Source: Flavobacterium sp. Root935
GTDB taxonomy: Bacteria > Bacteroidota > Bacteroidia > Flavobacteriales > Flavobacteriaceae
Length of the DNA: 46,392 nt
Direction of reading: 5' to 3'
Assembly (NCBI RefSeq): GCF_001429295.1
Contig: NZ_LMJL01000007.1
Coordinates: forward strand, 495,819 to 542,210
Both the position numbers and the translations under genes were made by a program. Under the pieces are notes generated by a model that did not search any database, was not told the origin of the DNA, and saw nothing but the letters and a program-made list of their open reading frames with translations. Below, piece after piece: positions 1-8,563 of this stretch. Every line of letters begins with the position of its first letter. Position 1 is the first letter of the stretch.

Positions 1-2589
1 GGCTTTAACTCTGGCGTCAGCAATTAGTTTTGCTTGTAGAGCTTCCATATCTGCTTTTGCTTTTGCATCTGCAGCCAATCTAGCTTTTTCAGCTTCTGCA
101 TCGGCTTTTGCCGCAGCTTCTGCAGCTAGTCTTGCTTGTTGTGCTTCGGCTTCCGCTTTTGCTTTATTATCTGCTTCTAATTTTGCTTTTGCTGCAGCTT
201 CGGCATCGGCTTTCGCTTTTGCATCTGCAACAAGTTTCGCTTGAAGTGCTTCAGCATCTGATTTCGCTTTTGCTTCTGCAGCTAATTGTGCTTGACGAGC
301 ATCTTCTGCTTGTTTCAATTTCAATGCTTCCGCATCGGCTTTTGCTTTTGCTTCAGCAGCAATTAGAGCTTGTCTTGCCTCTTCATCTGCTTTTGCTTTT
401 GCATCGGCAGCTAATTTTTCTTTAAGAGCAGCTTCCTCTGCAGCTTTTGCTTTTGCATCGGCAGCAATTTTTGCCTTATTAGCAGCATCAATAGATGCTT
501 TAGTTTTTGCTTCAGCTGCGGCTTTTGCTTTTGCTTCTGCAGCTAATCTAGCTTGTAATGCATCTGAGTCTGCTTTCGCTTTTGCATCGGCAGCAAGAAT
601 TGACTGCATATCTGCAGCTTCTGCTTTCGCTTTTGCATCGGCTTTACGTTTTGCTTCAGCAGCTTCTGCTTTCGCTTTATTATCTTCAATTAATTTTAAT
701 CTTGCAGCCTCAGCATCTGCCTTAGCTTTTTCTGCTGCTGCCAGTCTAGCTTGTCTTGCAGCTTCGGCATCAGCTTTTACTTTTTCAGCAGCGGCTAACC
801 TTGCTTTAGCAGCAGCTTCTGCATCTGCTTTTGCTTTATCTGCAGCTAATTGTGCAGCTGTTTTTTGCGGAGCGGCTACTGGTTTTGCAGCGGCAGCTTT
901 TGCTTTCTCAGCAGCTTCAGCATCGGCTTTTGCTTTTGCATCTGCAGCTAATTTTAATTTCATTGCTTCCGCGTCTGCCTTAGCTTTGTCAGCTGCAAGT
1001 TGTGCCTGTGTTTTTTGCGGAGTTGCAACAGCAGCTTTCGCTTTTGCGGCAGCTTCAGCATCAGCTTTTGCTTTTGCGTCTGCAGCTAATTTTAATTTCA
1101 TTGCTTCTGCATCAGCCTTCGCTTTGTCAGCTGCAAGTTGTGCTTGTGTTTTTTGTGCTGCAGTTGCTCCTGGCTTGTTTGCAGCGGCTTGTGCTCTTGC
1201 AGCGGCAGCAGCATCCACTCTAGCTTTATTATCTGCAGCTAATTTTATTCTACGTTCTTCTGCATCTGCTCTTGCTTTATCAGCAGCCAATTGTGCAGCA
1301 GTTTTTTGTGTTGCAGCAACTGCTCTATTTGCTGTGGCTGTTTGTGCTCTCGCAGCAGCAGCAGCATCGGCTTTTGCTTTTGCATCTGCCGCTAATTTTA
1401 TCTTAATAGCTTCAGCATCTGCTTTAGCTTTGTTGTCAGCTTCTAATTTTGCTTTTGCAGCAGCTTCGGCATCTGCCTTAACTTTCTCTGCAGCGGCAAG
1501 TCTGGCTTGTTTTGCTTCAGCATCGGCTTTTGCTTTTGCTTCGGCTGCCAGTCTATTCTTTTCAGCAATCTCAGTTCTGTTAACTTGAGTTGCTTCTGAT
1601 TTTGGTTTTGCAGGTACTGGCTTTGGTTTAGATGGATCAATCAATGATCCTTCATCATCATCTCCGTAATAATAATTTCTGTTTTTGAATTTATAGGCAA
1701 TGGCAAATTCGTGTGATCCGCCTAGGTTTGAGAAATTGCCCATTCCTCTTTCGTAGTTATATTCAATAGCAATGCTTGGAGAAATATTAACCCCAAGTCC
1801 CGCTGAAACTCCATATAAAGTGTTGTAACCTGCTTGTGCCCAAACTCCTTGTTGAAGAGTCAGCATACCAAGTCCGGAAATAACTGTTTTGTCTTTTTTA
1901 ATCTCTGTTTTTAAAATACCTGAAAATTTACTTCTGTCAAAAAATCCATAGCTGTCAATGTACCCAGTGTACATTGCATGAAGTTCAATTGCTCTTTCTG
2001 GATCATCTTTAACCATTCCGGACCCAAAATTGTAAAGCACTAAATTGTTGATCGACAATCCGAAATCTAGAAAAGTTGTACCATAGTTAATACCTGGATT
2101 TACGGTAAGAAGTGTACTTTTAGGAAATTCTCCAGTTAGAATATCTGAATCGTCTGAGATAATTTTTCCTGTATTTAAACCGCTTTGGTAAGCACCAACA
2201 TTTAAACCAAAAGTCAAATTACTGTCTTCTTGAAGAACAATGTTGTGCGCAAAATTGACAACACCTCCAAAAACAGTCATTAATCCATAATTTTGTTGAA
2301 ATAATGCAACTGCAAAAGCATCATTTTCTTTGATACGTCCAGAATAATTGGCAATATAAGTCTGTGGAGCATCATCAAACTGAACCCATTGCCTCTTATT
2401 ATAAAAGCTTATATATGGATTTGTTTCTCGAACAAAACTGAATGTTGGGTTAATTAAATATCTATTAAACTTTAAAGAATTTCTGATAGGTAATGAAAAC
2501 GAAACAACTCCATCCTCAGAAGCATTTTGAGAATAGAGTACATTTGAAAAACCGTAAAATAAAGTGATGAATAGTAAAATTTTCTTCAT
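1..2589 (-). CDS. PorP/SprF-like T9SS outer-membrane protein with giant Ala/Lys-rich tail (3' end beyond window)
   Basis: The frame is open from ATG 2589 to the window edge (863 codons), so the C-terminus is not seen. Residues 1-21 are a signal peptide ending LYSQ. Residues about 22-310 read as a PorP/SprF-type beta-barrel, with features such as NPTFSFVRE, YNKRQWVQFDDAP, FGLNVGAYQSG and AIEYNYERGMGNFSNLGGSHE. A Pro/Lys hinge (PKPVPAKPK) follows near residue 320. After it come at least 540 residues made almost only of A, K, D, E, L and R (AKADAEA-like words), predicted to form a continuous charged alpha-helix resembling the TolA stalk. Some segments repeat at higher order with a period of about 46-50 codons. 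The gene starts 1 bp after the stop of the type-B CTD gene, the usual pairing of an SprF-like protein with its secreted partner. The barrel call is firm; the role of the tail is unknown. Confidence 0.85.
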   Translation of the reverse strand, partial: MKKILLFITLFYGFSNVLYSQNASEDGVVSFSLPIRNSLKFNRYLINPTFSFVRETNPYISFYNKRQWVQFDDAPQTYIANYSGRIKENDAFAVALFQQNYGLMTVFGGVVNFAHNIVLQEDSNLTFGLNVGAYQSGLNTGKIISDDSDILTGEFPKSTLLTVNPGINYGTTFLDFGLSINNLVLYNFGSGMVKDDPERAIELHAMYTGYIDSYGFFDRSKFSGILKTEIKKDKTVISGLGMLTLQQGVWAQAGYNTLYGVSAGLGVNISPSIAIEYNYERGMGNFSNLGGSHEFAIAYKFKNRNYYYGDDDEGSLIDPSKPKPVPAKPKSEATQVNRTEIAEKNRLAAEAKAKADAEAKQARLAAAEKVKADAEAAAKAKLEADNKAKADAEAIKIKLAADAKAKADAAAAARAQTATANRAVAATQKTAAQLAADKARADAEERRIKLAADNKARVDAAAAARAQAAANKPGATAAQKTQAQLAADKAKADAEAMKLKLAADAKAKADAEAAAKAKAAVATPQKTQAQLAADKAKADAEAMKLKLAADAKAKADAEAAEKAKAAAAKPVAAPQKTAAQLAADKAKADAEAAAKARLAAAEKVKADAEAARQARLAAAEKAKADAEAARLKLIEDNKAKAEAAEAKRKADAKAKAEAADMQSILAADAKAKADSDALQARLAAEAKAKAAAEAKTKASIDAANKAKIAADAKAKAAEEAALKEKLAADAKAKADEEARQALIAAEAKAKADAEALKLKQAEDARQAQLAAEAKAKSDAEALQAKLVADAKAKADAEAAAKAKLEADNKAKAEAEAQQARLAAEAAAKADAEAEKARLAADAKAKADMEALQAKLIADARVKA

Positions 2590-2590
2590 A

Positions 2591-4024
2591 TTATTTTATC
2601 ACAGTTATTGATCCTTTTTTTTCACCTGTGTCGCCTTTAATGACATAGTAATAAACGGGATTTACATTTTTAAAATCTATATTGTTTTGAGGCCAATCGC
2701 CTTGATAATTCACTACATCGAGAACCTTATCTCCGTTTGAACTAATAATAATTACACTGGTAGACGCATTCTTATATTCATCTGGAATATTCCAATACGG
2801 ATTCATCCCGCTCAACTTTATGATATTTGGAATAACTGTTGACGGTCCGGAATCACCATTAATTTTAAATGAAAACTCTCTGTTTGCAATACAACCAGAG
2901 GCTTGAGAAATTTTTACTTTGTAATTACCTTTTACGGATATCACATATGAACTTCCTGTTTCTCCAGCAATTAAATTGTTGTTTAAGTACCATTCGAAAG
3001 TAGCATTTGTAGCATCTGTTGTAACATTAACCATTAATGTTTCACCTTCACTTAGTTTATATCCATCTTGAGCATCTATGCTTGCTTCAAATCCGTTGCT
3101 TTGAAGATTAATACTTCCTGTAGCTTTACATCCTCCAAAATCTACTTCAACAGTATAAACTCCAGATTCATTTGTTGAATACGTACGATTTGTTGCACCT
3201 GCTATAACTACTCCGTCTTTTTTCCAAACATAACTATTTCCTGAAGTTGCTGTTAAAACCGTTCCTGTACCGCTGGCACAAAATGGGTTACCTAAGCTTG
3301 AATCGATAGTAACAGCAGAACCGCTGCTTGAAGAAGTGACATTGACACGATTAGAACTAAAGTTTACATCAGAACATTGTCCGTAATCAATCTCTGCATA
3401 ATATTTTCCTGTACTGTTTACAACTATCTCTTTAGAACTTTGTCCTGCTATTAGAACATCGTCTTTATACCATTTGTATTTAATATTAGCGATACTGGCA
3501 GGAGAAGGTGATTCTGAACTAATAGAAAGTGTTAAATTACCGCCAGAACAAATCATAGCGACATCACTTTTGTTATTAATAAAGAAAGGACCTTCGAATT
3601 GTTTAAAATAAGCAGGAAAAGAAGTATTTCCCAAAGAATTTTTAAATCTCGTACTAGTAACTCCAGTTGAACTTTTCACTCTTAAACTATAGATGTCAGA
3701 ACCAACTAAATCTGTTGGCACTGCGTATTTAATTGTTTTTTGAGTAGCAGAAACATCGATTGTCTGTAGCAGTGTCGTAGCAATAGGAGAAGTAAAATTT
3801 CCCGCAGCGTCTGAAAGCTCAACTACAAAAGTAGTACCTGCGGGAAAATCTATATAACTGAAACTAGCATAAAATTCATTAAACGAATTTCCAGCACAAA
3901 GCTTTTCTAAACCATCAAATGTTTGAGGCACTATAGTTTGCGCATAAGAATTCGATTTAGCAAAGAACAAAATGCTAAATAAAAGTAAAAATTTAGTAAA
4001 AGATAAAGTAATTTTTTGAATCAT
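2591..4024 (-). CDS. T9SS cargo protein: Ig-like domains plus type-B (gliding-motility-like) C-terminal domain
   Basis: This 477-aa protein has a signal peptide (residues 1-28, ending NSYAQ) and then about three Ig/PKD-like modules. Each has a paired-Cys or W-Y/K core, for example YKWYKDDVLIAGQ, YVWKKDGVVIAGA and FEWYLNNNLIAGE followed by GxYxVxI. The last 85 residues match the pattern of a type-B CTD (VIIISSNGDKVLDVVNYQGDWP, then YYYVI and GEKKGSITVIK). The usual PNGDGxND entry motif is replaced by IPNIIKLSGMNPYW. Type-B CTD proteins need a cognate SprF-like protein for export, and that gene follows 1 bp downstream. The start overlaps the upstream small gene by 4 bp (ATGA). It is probably a surface protein or adhesin; its ligand is not visible. 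Confidence 0.8.
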   Translation of the reverse strand: MIQKITLSFTKFLLLFSILFFAKSNSYAQTIVPQTFDGLEKLCAGNSFNEFYASFSYIDFPAGTTFVVELSDAAGNFTSPIATTLLQTIDVSATQKTIKYAVPTDLVGSDIYSLRVKSSTGVTSTRFKNSLGNTSFPAYFKQFEGPFFINNKSDVAMICSGGNLTLSISSESPSPASIANIKYKWYKDDVLIAGQSSKEIVVNSTGKYYAEIDYGQCSDVNFSSNRVNVTSSSSGSAVTIDSSLGNPFCASGTGTVLTATSGNSYVWKKDGVVIAGATNRTYSTNESGVYTVEVDFGGCKATGSINLQSNGFEASIDAQDGYKLSEGETLMVNVTTDATNATFEWYLNNNLIAGETGSSYVISVKGNYKVKISQASGCIANREFSFKINGDSGPSTVIPNIIKLSGMNPYWNIPDEYKNASTSVIIISSNGDKVLDVVNYQGDWPQNNIDFKNVNPVYYYVIKGDTGEKKGSITVIK

Positions 4025-4428
4025 ATAGTGCGTGTTCTTGCTAAGTCTATACGCTCAAAAAACAAAATATCAATGAATGTTTCAGAAAAATCATACTTGT
4101 AGTTTTCAATTATATCTTTTGCAAGAATTGAAGTTGCTGTAAGCGATGAATTTTCCTGACATTCGTCAGATACAGTATTTGGTTCAGCTACTATAGTAAG
4201 GCTGTCCTTGGGGTTGGACATCCCTACTATAAACTGATTAAATTTATCCGAATTGCTGTTTTCAATTACAGCATTAGTACTGTTTTGGTTAACATTACCT
4301 AAAGTTAATGTGCACTCAGAACCAGCAGCCTTTGTAGGTTTTTCTGCTGTATTCTGTGCATATAGAGTTAACGAAATAGGCGAAACCAAAAATATTATAT
4401 ATAAAAAATATTTTTTCGTAGATACCAT
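4021..4428 (-). CDS. small secreted protein of unknown function in T9SS cluster
   Basis: This 135-aa protein has a clear signal peptide (about 25 residues, ending LYAQ) and then a Ser/Asn/Thr-rich body with two Cys residues. I recognise no family. It begins the unit that continues with the type-B CTD gene (4-bp overlap) and the SprF-like gene, so it may be a co-secreted partner. The C-terminal segment ETFIDI is encoded by an 18-bp stretch identical to one in the neighbouring 4531-5823 gene, after which the two diverge (LFFERID here, ANPKKPD there). The short tail could therefore be a product of local recombination. The signal peptide and tight overlap argue for a real gene. Confidence 0.65.
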   Translation of the reverse strand: MVSTKKYFLYIIFLVSPISLTLYAQNTAEKPTKAAGSECTLTLGNVNQNSTNAVIENSNSDKFNQFIVGMSNPKDSLTIVAEPNTVSDECQENSSLTATSILAKDIIENYKYDFSETFIDILFFERIDLARTRTI

Positions 4429-4530
4429 TATGTTTTGATCTTTATTTGGGTCCGTTAGAGACGATACATAAATTGTGTCTGGGGACTTTATTAATAAAAT
4501 TTACGCGTGGAAATAAAAATCGAAATCTAT

Positions 4531-5823
4531 TTATCTATTGCCGCTTGAAGCCGTGATTTTTCCTAGTTGTAATCTGAAATCTGGTTTTTTAGGGTTTGCG
4601 ATATCAATGAATGTTTCATTGTTACTGCTTTGAGAATAAACGTTAAAAAACACGCTATTTCCATACCAGCTCTCTAAATCTTCATTATTAGAATTGTACT
4701 CTGTAAAGATGTTTCCGTTACATAAGTTGAAGTACATTTCTTCAAATTTGATTTTTTTAAGATTAGCATCGTTGATTTCAATTTTACTGTCTAATAAAAC
4801 AGCAGGATTGAAACCAGAGATTACACTACGCTTTAATTCAAGAGAAGCAGCTTCTGCAACATATACACATTCTTTTACTAACCCTGCTTGAATATCAGCT
4901 TTGATATTTTCACTGTCATTAAGCATAGTAATATTTGTAGCAGCTACGAGAGTTTGTTTTTTTGTAAAGTCTGTTTCGTTCTTTTTCTCATAAGATTTCA
5001 CTTCCATACAACGAGATCCGTCTTTGTTACTTGATAAGTAAGAAGATCTAACTGCTAAAGAGTTGAATAAACGACATTGTACACCTTGTGTAAATTTAAA
5101 GTCGTCGTTGATAGATTTATAAGAAACTAATTTAGAAGCATTAACATCTCCACCGAAGAAAGCAAATGAATCTCCTCCAGAGTAGCTTACCATTACATTG
5201 TCAATAATCGTTTTGTTACCAACACCTGCAATAGTTAAACCGTTAAATGTATCTAAACCTTTTACTTTTTTACCAGCAAACTCGATTCTAACAAATCTTA
5301 AAATTCCAGAGTTTGAAGCTACGTTGTCTCCACCGTAAGTAGTAAGAGTTGGGTCAAGATCAAGGTTGTAAGAACCTACATTTCCAAATTTATTAATTGG
5401 AGCATCACCAAGAATTACAAGTCCACCCCAGTCTCCAGCTTTTTTCATGCTGCGGTTTGAAGTAAATACAATTGGATCTGTTTCTAAACCGTCTGCAACA
5501 ATTTGTGCACCTTTTGTAACTACCAATGTTCCTTTTGTTTCGAAATCACCAATAATTAAAGTTCCTGGTTCAATAGTTAAAACAGCATTGTTTGTAACAT
5601 ATACGTTTCCTTGCAAAACGTAGATATTTCTTTTCAGCAATTTAGTATTAACAGAAATATTTCCTGCTAAAATTTGGTTTGCTTCTCCATAGTCCACTTT
5701 GTTAGGCTTAAATTCAGTCCAATTGTTTAACCAATTGTTGTAGCCCATAATTCCTTTCTCTTGTTGAGCACTCATACTCGTAACTGTCAAAAGAACGCAG
5801 ATTAATTGAGTAATTTTTTTCAT
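4531..5823 (-). CDS. secreted right-handed beta-helix-like protein, Bacteroidota family
   Basis: This 430-aa protein has a signal peptide (residues 1-19, ending MSAQ). The body has beta-helix-like rungs: GNVYVTNNAVLTIEPGT, GTLVVTKGAQIVADG and NKTIIDNVMVSYSGGDSF. It carries the block AGDWGGLVILGDAPIN, which is typical of a large Bacteroidota family of secreted proteins often found beside surface or TonB systems. The C-terminus (KPDFRLQLG) resembles the ordinary end of that family; I see no clear T9SS CTD. The next gene downstream starts 102 bp later without an obvious terminator, so co-transcription with the CTD/SprF unit is possible. No enzymatic residues are recognisable and the function is unknown. 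Confidence 0.7.
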   Translation of the reverse strand: MKKITQLICVLLTVTSMSAQQEKGIMGYNNWLNNWTEFKPNKVDYGEANQILAGNISVNTKLLKRNIYVLQGNVYVTNNAVLTIEPGTLIIGDFETKGTLVVTKGAQIVADGLETDPIVFTSNRSMKKAGDWGGLVILGDAPINKFGNVGSYNLDLDPTLTTYGGDNVASNSGILRFVRIEFAGKKVKGLDTFNGLTIAGVGNKTIIDNVMVSYSGGDSFAFFGGDVNASKLVSYKSINDDFKFTQGVQCRLFNSLAVRSSYLSSNKDGSRCMEVKSYEKKNETDFTKKQTLVAATNITMLNDSENIKADIQAGLVKECVYVAEAASLELKRSVISGFNPAVLLDSKIEINDANLKKIKFEEMYFNLCNGNIFTEYNSNNEDLESWYGNSVFFNVYSQSSNNETFIDIANPKKPDFRLQLGKITASSGNR

Positions 5824-5871
5824 GATAAGGGGGGTATTACGGTTAATAATAAATTTGGGTATGCGTAAATG

Positions 5872-5930
5872 AAAAAACTCCTCTCGAGTTTTCCGAAATT
5901 ATCAGAACCCTCGAGAATGAGTTTTTTTTT
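5872..5930 (-). terminator. bidirectional-looking rho-independent terminator
   Basis: Nested inverted arms AAAACTC...GAGTTTT and CTCGAG...CTCGAG enclose a 21-nt loop, with T runs on both strands. It lies downstream of the 6013-6465 gene and upstream of the 4531-5823 gene, so it separates the two transcripts. Confidence 0.75.
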
Positions 5931-6012
5931 ATTTTGTTTCTCAAGAATGTTCAAATAGATTTCATCCATCTACGTAAACATTTCGAAAAAGGTTTTAAAA
6001 AAAATATCTTTA

Positions 6013-6465
6013 TTACATTTCGTTCAAATCGTTGAACTCGTGTAATGATTTCAATGTACTTTCGTAGAACAAGATTGCAGCGATTAGATTTCCTTTATCA
6101 GAGTAAGGCATCATTTTTCTTTGGAATTCTACTGTAGTATCCAAAAATGTTGATGTACCAACTGCCTGAGCATCTAAAACTTTTTTGTGTTCGTTATCGT
6201 CTGGAATACCAAGATCGGCCATAGTAACTCCAGGTTTTGTAACCAAAGCAATGTAAGGAAGGGTTTTTACAAGAACCTTGATACGCTCAATGTATAATTC
6301 CAAAAGTTCTCCTTTTTGCATACCACTCAATTCTTTTTGATCATGGTATTTACGAATAAGAGCTGTTGTACTAATAATACTTCTTGGTGCGTTTTTTGCC
6401 TGTGCCGAAACGGCTGCAGTAGTTAAGATAAAAAGTGCACTTAACAGAGTAATTTTCCCTTTCAT
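6013..6465 (-). CDS. secreted/periplasmic protein of unknown function
   Basis: This 150-aa protein has a signal peptide (residues 1-23, ending VSAQA) and then a helical body. It includes LIRKYHDQKELSGMQKGELLELYIERIKVLVKTLPY and ends FYESTLKSLHEFNDLNEM, with no Cys. I do not recognise the family. A TAnnTTTG promoter element on the minus strand lies 33 bp upstream and a terminator lies just downstream, so it appears to be a single-gene transcript. The call as a gene is firm because of the signal peptide, promoter and terminator. Confidence 0.75.
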   Translation of the reverse strand: MKGKITLLSALFILTTAAVSAQAKNAPRSIISTTALIRKYHDQKELSGMQKGELLELYIERIKVLVKTLPYIALVTKPGVTMADLGIPDDNEHKKVLDAQAVGTSTFLDTTVEFQRKMMPYSDKGNLIAAILFYESTLKSLHEFNDLNEM

Positions 6466-6498
6466 AGATTCTTATTTATAATTGGTTGTTGATAAAAA

Positions 6499-6506
6499 CA
6501 AAAATA
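6499..6506 (-). promoter_or_regulatory. TAnnTTTG -7 element for the 6013-6465 gene
   Basis: The reverse complement reads TATTTTTG, matching the Bacteroidota -7 consensus, 33 bp before the ATG. No strong TTG -33 box was found. Confidence 0.5.
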
Positions 6507-6886
6507 TATAAATTAACTTAAATTACAACTCTAATGGTTTTTTTTTTCAAAAAAAAACCTTAAAAAAACCTTAAAAACCAGTGTTATGTCGAGAAAATGT
6601 GCGTTTTAACGTGCTTTTTGTTAAATTTGTTAAAATCGAAACCGTAGGATAATCGCTATAAAAAAAATGAATTCTTTCTTTTAAATAATAAAAAAATACT
6701 TACGTTTCGCGTTTTTTGAAAAAAAATATTAACAAAAAAATCTTGATATCTGCTCAGGTTGAGACATTTATTAACAAAATTATGTCGAAAGTCATCCGAA
6801 AAAAATCGAAAAATGAGTTTGTAATTTCAAAATTATAACTACGAAATAATCTTATCTGTAAAATTTTTGACTACATCATTTTCTTC

Positions 6887-6894
6887 TATCTTTG
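6887..6894 (+). promoter_or_regulatory. Bacteroidota promoter of holB (leaderless type)
   Basis: TATCTTTG matches TAnnTTTG exactly, with TTG at 6867-6869 (17-bp spacer). The element ends only 4 bp before the holB ATG, so transcription should begin at or next to the start codon. Confidence 0.75.
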
Positions 6895-6898
6895 CTCC

Positions 6899-8047
6899 AT
6901 GCAATTTTCTCAAATTTTAGGTCAAGATTACATCAAAAGCCACTTGATAAAAAGTGCTGCTTCTGGTAGAATCCCGCATGCACAATTATTCGTTGGTCCA
7001 GAAGGAAGCGGCACATTAATCACTGCCATTGCTTATGCCCAGTACATTTTATGCAGTAATACAGGTGACGAAAATTCAAACGGAAACGATTCTTGTAATC
7101 TTAAGTTTGAAAACATTTCACATCCAGATCTGCATTTTATTTATCCAACCGTTACTACCGAAGATGTAAAAACCAAACCCAAAAGTTTAGATTTTATACA
7201 AGACTGGCGAAGTTTCATTCAAGAAATGCCTTACGGTGGTTTGTTTGATTGGTATAAAATTCTTGGTGTACAAAACAAACAGGGAGAGATTCGTGTTGAA
7301 GATGCTCAGGAAGTGTTAAAATCACTTGCTTTGAAATCTTATGAAGGCGGTTATAAAATCATGATTATCTGGATGGCCGATAAAATGAATATCGCCGCTT
7401 CTAATAAACTTTTGAAACTTTTAGAAGAACCGTCAGATAAAACCATTTTTATTCTGATTTCTGAAAATGAAGAAGATATTATTCAAACCATTCGTTCGCG
7501 CTGCCAAGTAATTCACTTTAATGGACTTCCGGAAAAAGTTATAGCCGAAGCTTTGGTTGCACGAGAAAATATAGATCCGAATTTAGCTAAAAAAATTGCG
7601 CATCAAGCACAGGGTAATTTTAGCAAAGCACTGCATTTATTAAAAGAAGATGATGACGAATTTCCGTTTGAACAATGGTTTGTAAATTGGGTTCGAGCTG
7701 CTTTTAGAGCAAAAGGAAATGCAGCAGCTATTCAGGATTTAATTGCCTGGAGCGAACAAATTGCTGCACTTGGACGCGAAAGCCAGAAAAAATTCATACA
7801 GTATTGTATCGAAATGTTTCGTCAAGCTCTGATGTTAAATTATCAAGCACCGAGTTTAGTTTACATCGAACCTAAAGTTGATAAATTTAAACTCGAAAAT
7901 TTTGCGCCTTTTGTAAATGGAAACAACATTCACGAAATTTTCAAAGAACTTTCAGATGCTATGTACCATATTGAAAGAAACGGAAATGCAAAAATAATTC
8001 TAACCGATTTATCTATCAAACTGACTCGTTTAATTCATAAAAAATAG
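6899..8047 (+). CDS. holB: DNA polymerase III subunit delta' (clamp loader)
   Basis: This 382-aa cytoplasmic protein is the delta' subunit of the clamp loader that loads the beta clamp. It starts with MQFSQILGQDYIKSHL, typical for delta'/tau AAA+ proteins. The P-loop position reads VGPEGSGT (residues 32-39) and lacks the Walker Lys, consistent with a non-hydrolysing delta'. The sensor/SRC motif appears as IRSRCQVIHF near residue 200, preceded by NKLLKLLEEPSDKTIFIL. Only two Cys remain in the region where many delta' proteins bind zinc. Its ATG lies 4 bp after a perfect -7 element. The DoxX-like gene follows after 7 bp and is probably co-transcribed. Confidence 0.92.
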   Translation: MQFSQILGQDYIKSHLIKSAASGRIPHAQLFVGPEGSGTLITAIAYAQYILCSNTGDENSNGNDSCNLKFENISHPDLHFIYPTVTTEDVKTKPKSLDFIQDWRSFIQEMPYGGLFDWYKILGVQNKQGEIRVEDAQEVLKSLALKSYEGGYKIMIIWMADKMNIAASNKLLKLLEEPSDKTIFILISENEEDIIQTIRSRCQVIHFNGLPEKVIAEALVARENIDPNLAKKIAHQAQGNFSKALHLLKEDDDEFPFEQWFVNWVRAAFRAKGNAAAIQDLIAWSEQIAALGRESQKKFIQYCIEMFRQALMLNYQAPSLVYIEPKVDKFKLENFAPFVNGNNIHEIFKELSDAMYHIERNGNAKIILTDLSIKLTRLIHKK

Positions 8048-8054
8048 ATTTCAA

Positions 8055-8438
8055 ATGAACAATGTTGCTTCAATCTTACTTTTGGCATTTTTAGCCTTAA
8101 CTTTTTTACAATCGGGCTACGAAAAAATTTTTTATTGGAATGATAATGTAACTTGGCTTAAAGAACATTTTGCCAAAACACCACTAAAAAATCAAGTACC
8201 GCTCGCTCTTTTACACTTACTGATATTAGAATTAATTTCGGGAATCTTATGTGTTGTCGGCGGTATTCAATTGCTAACAAATAACGGAAGAGAATTTGGT
8301 TTTTATGGAGCTATATTTTCATGTATTTGTCTCTTAATGATGCTTTTCGGACAAAGACTAGCAAAAGATTACGATGGCGCGAGAACCATTGTTATATATT
8401 TTATACCGGCTGTAATGGCAGTTTATTGGTTGAATTAA
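8055..8438 (+). CDS. DoxX/MauE-like small integral membrane protein
   Basis: This 127-aa protein has four predicted membrane helices: residues 3-20, about 47-70, 80-98 and 108-126. It follows the DoxX-like layout, with FLQSGYEKIFYW after the first helix. The first helix carries the short GYEKI signature common in this group. It sits 7 bp behind holB in the same direction. The substrate and role are unknown; DoxX relatives have been linked to redox or quinone functions, but nothing here proves that. Confidence 0.7.
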   Translation: MNNVASILLLAFLALTFLQSGYEKIFYWNDNVTWLKEHFAKTPLKNQVPLALLHLLILELISGILCVVGGIQLLTNNGREFGFYGAIFSCICLLMMLFGQRLAKDYDGARTIVIYFIPAVMAVYWLN

Positions 8439-8463
8439 CAACCGTAAATATTTTAAAAGTTAG

Positions 8464-8511
8464 CCATAGATTACACAAATTCTAGCAGATTTTAATCTGT
8501 GTAATCTGTGG
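8464..8511. repeat. intergenic palindrome (CCA-AGATTACACA family)
   Basis: Arms CCATAGATTACACA (8464-8477) and TGTGTAATCTGTGG (8498-8511) pair at 13 of 14 positions around a 20-nt loop. The words GATTACACA and AATCTGTGTAATCTGTGG show internal direct repetition. It lies between two co-oriented genes and could act as a terminator-like hairpin, but it has an A run rather than a T run on the plus side. Confidence 0.7.
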
Positions 8512-8563
8512 TAAAAAAAAGTCCAATTATTCGGCATCCAAACAAAATTTTATTATTAAAAAA

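Larger units (their letters stand above)
6466..6898. other. gene-less AT-rich divergent promoter region
   Basis: This 433-bp gap lies between two divergent genes. It contains A/T homopolymer runs and the two -7 elements listed separately. I see no ORF, tRNA or strong hairpin in it. Confidence 0.6.

Noticed and set aside
108..1640. Plus-strand and minus-strand ORFs overlapping the Ala-rich tail (for example 986-1588)
   Set aside because: They are shadows of the low-complexity minus-strand coding region; the tail frame is open for 863 codons and continuous with the barrel.
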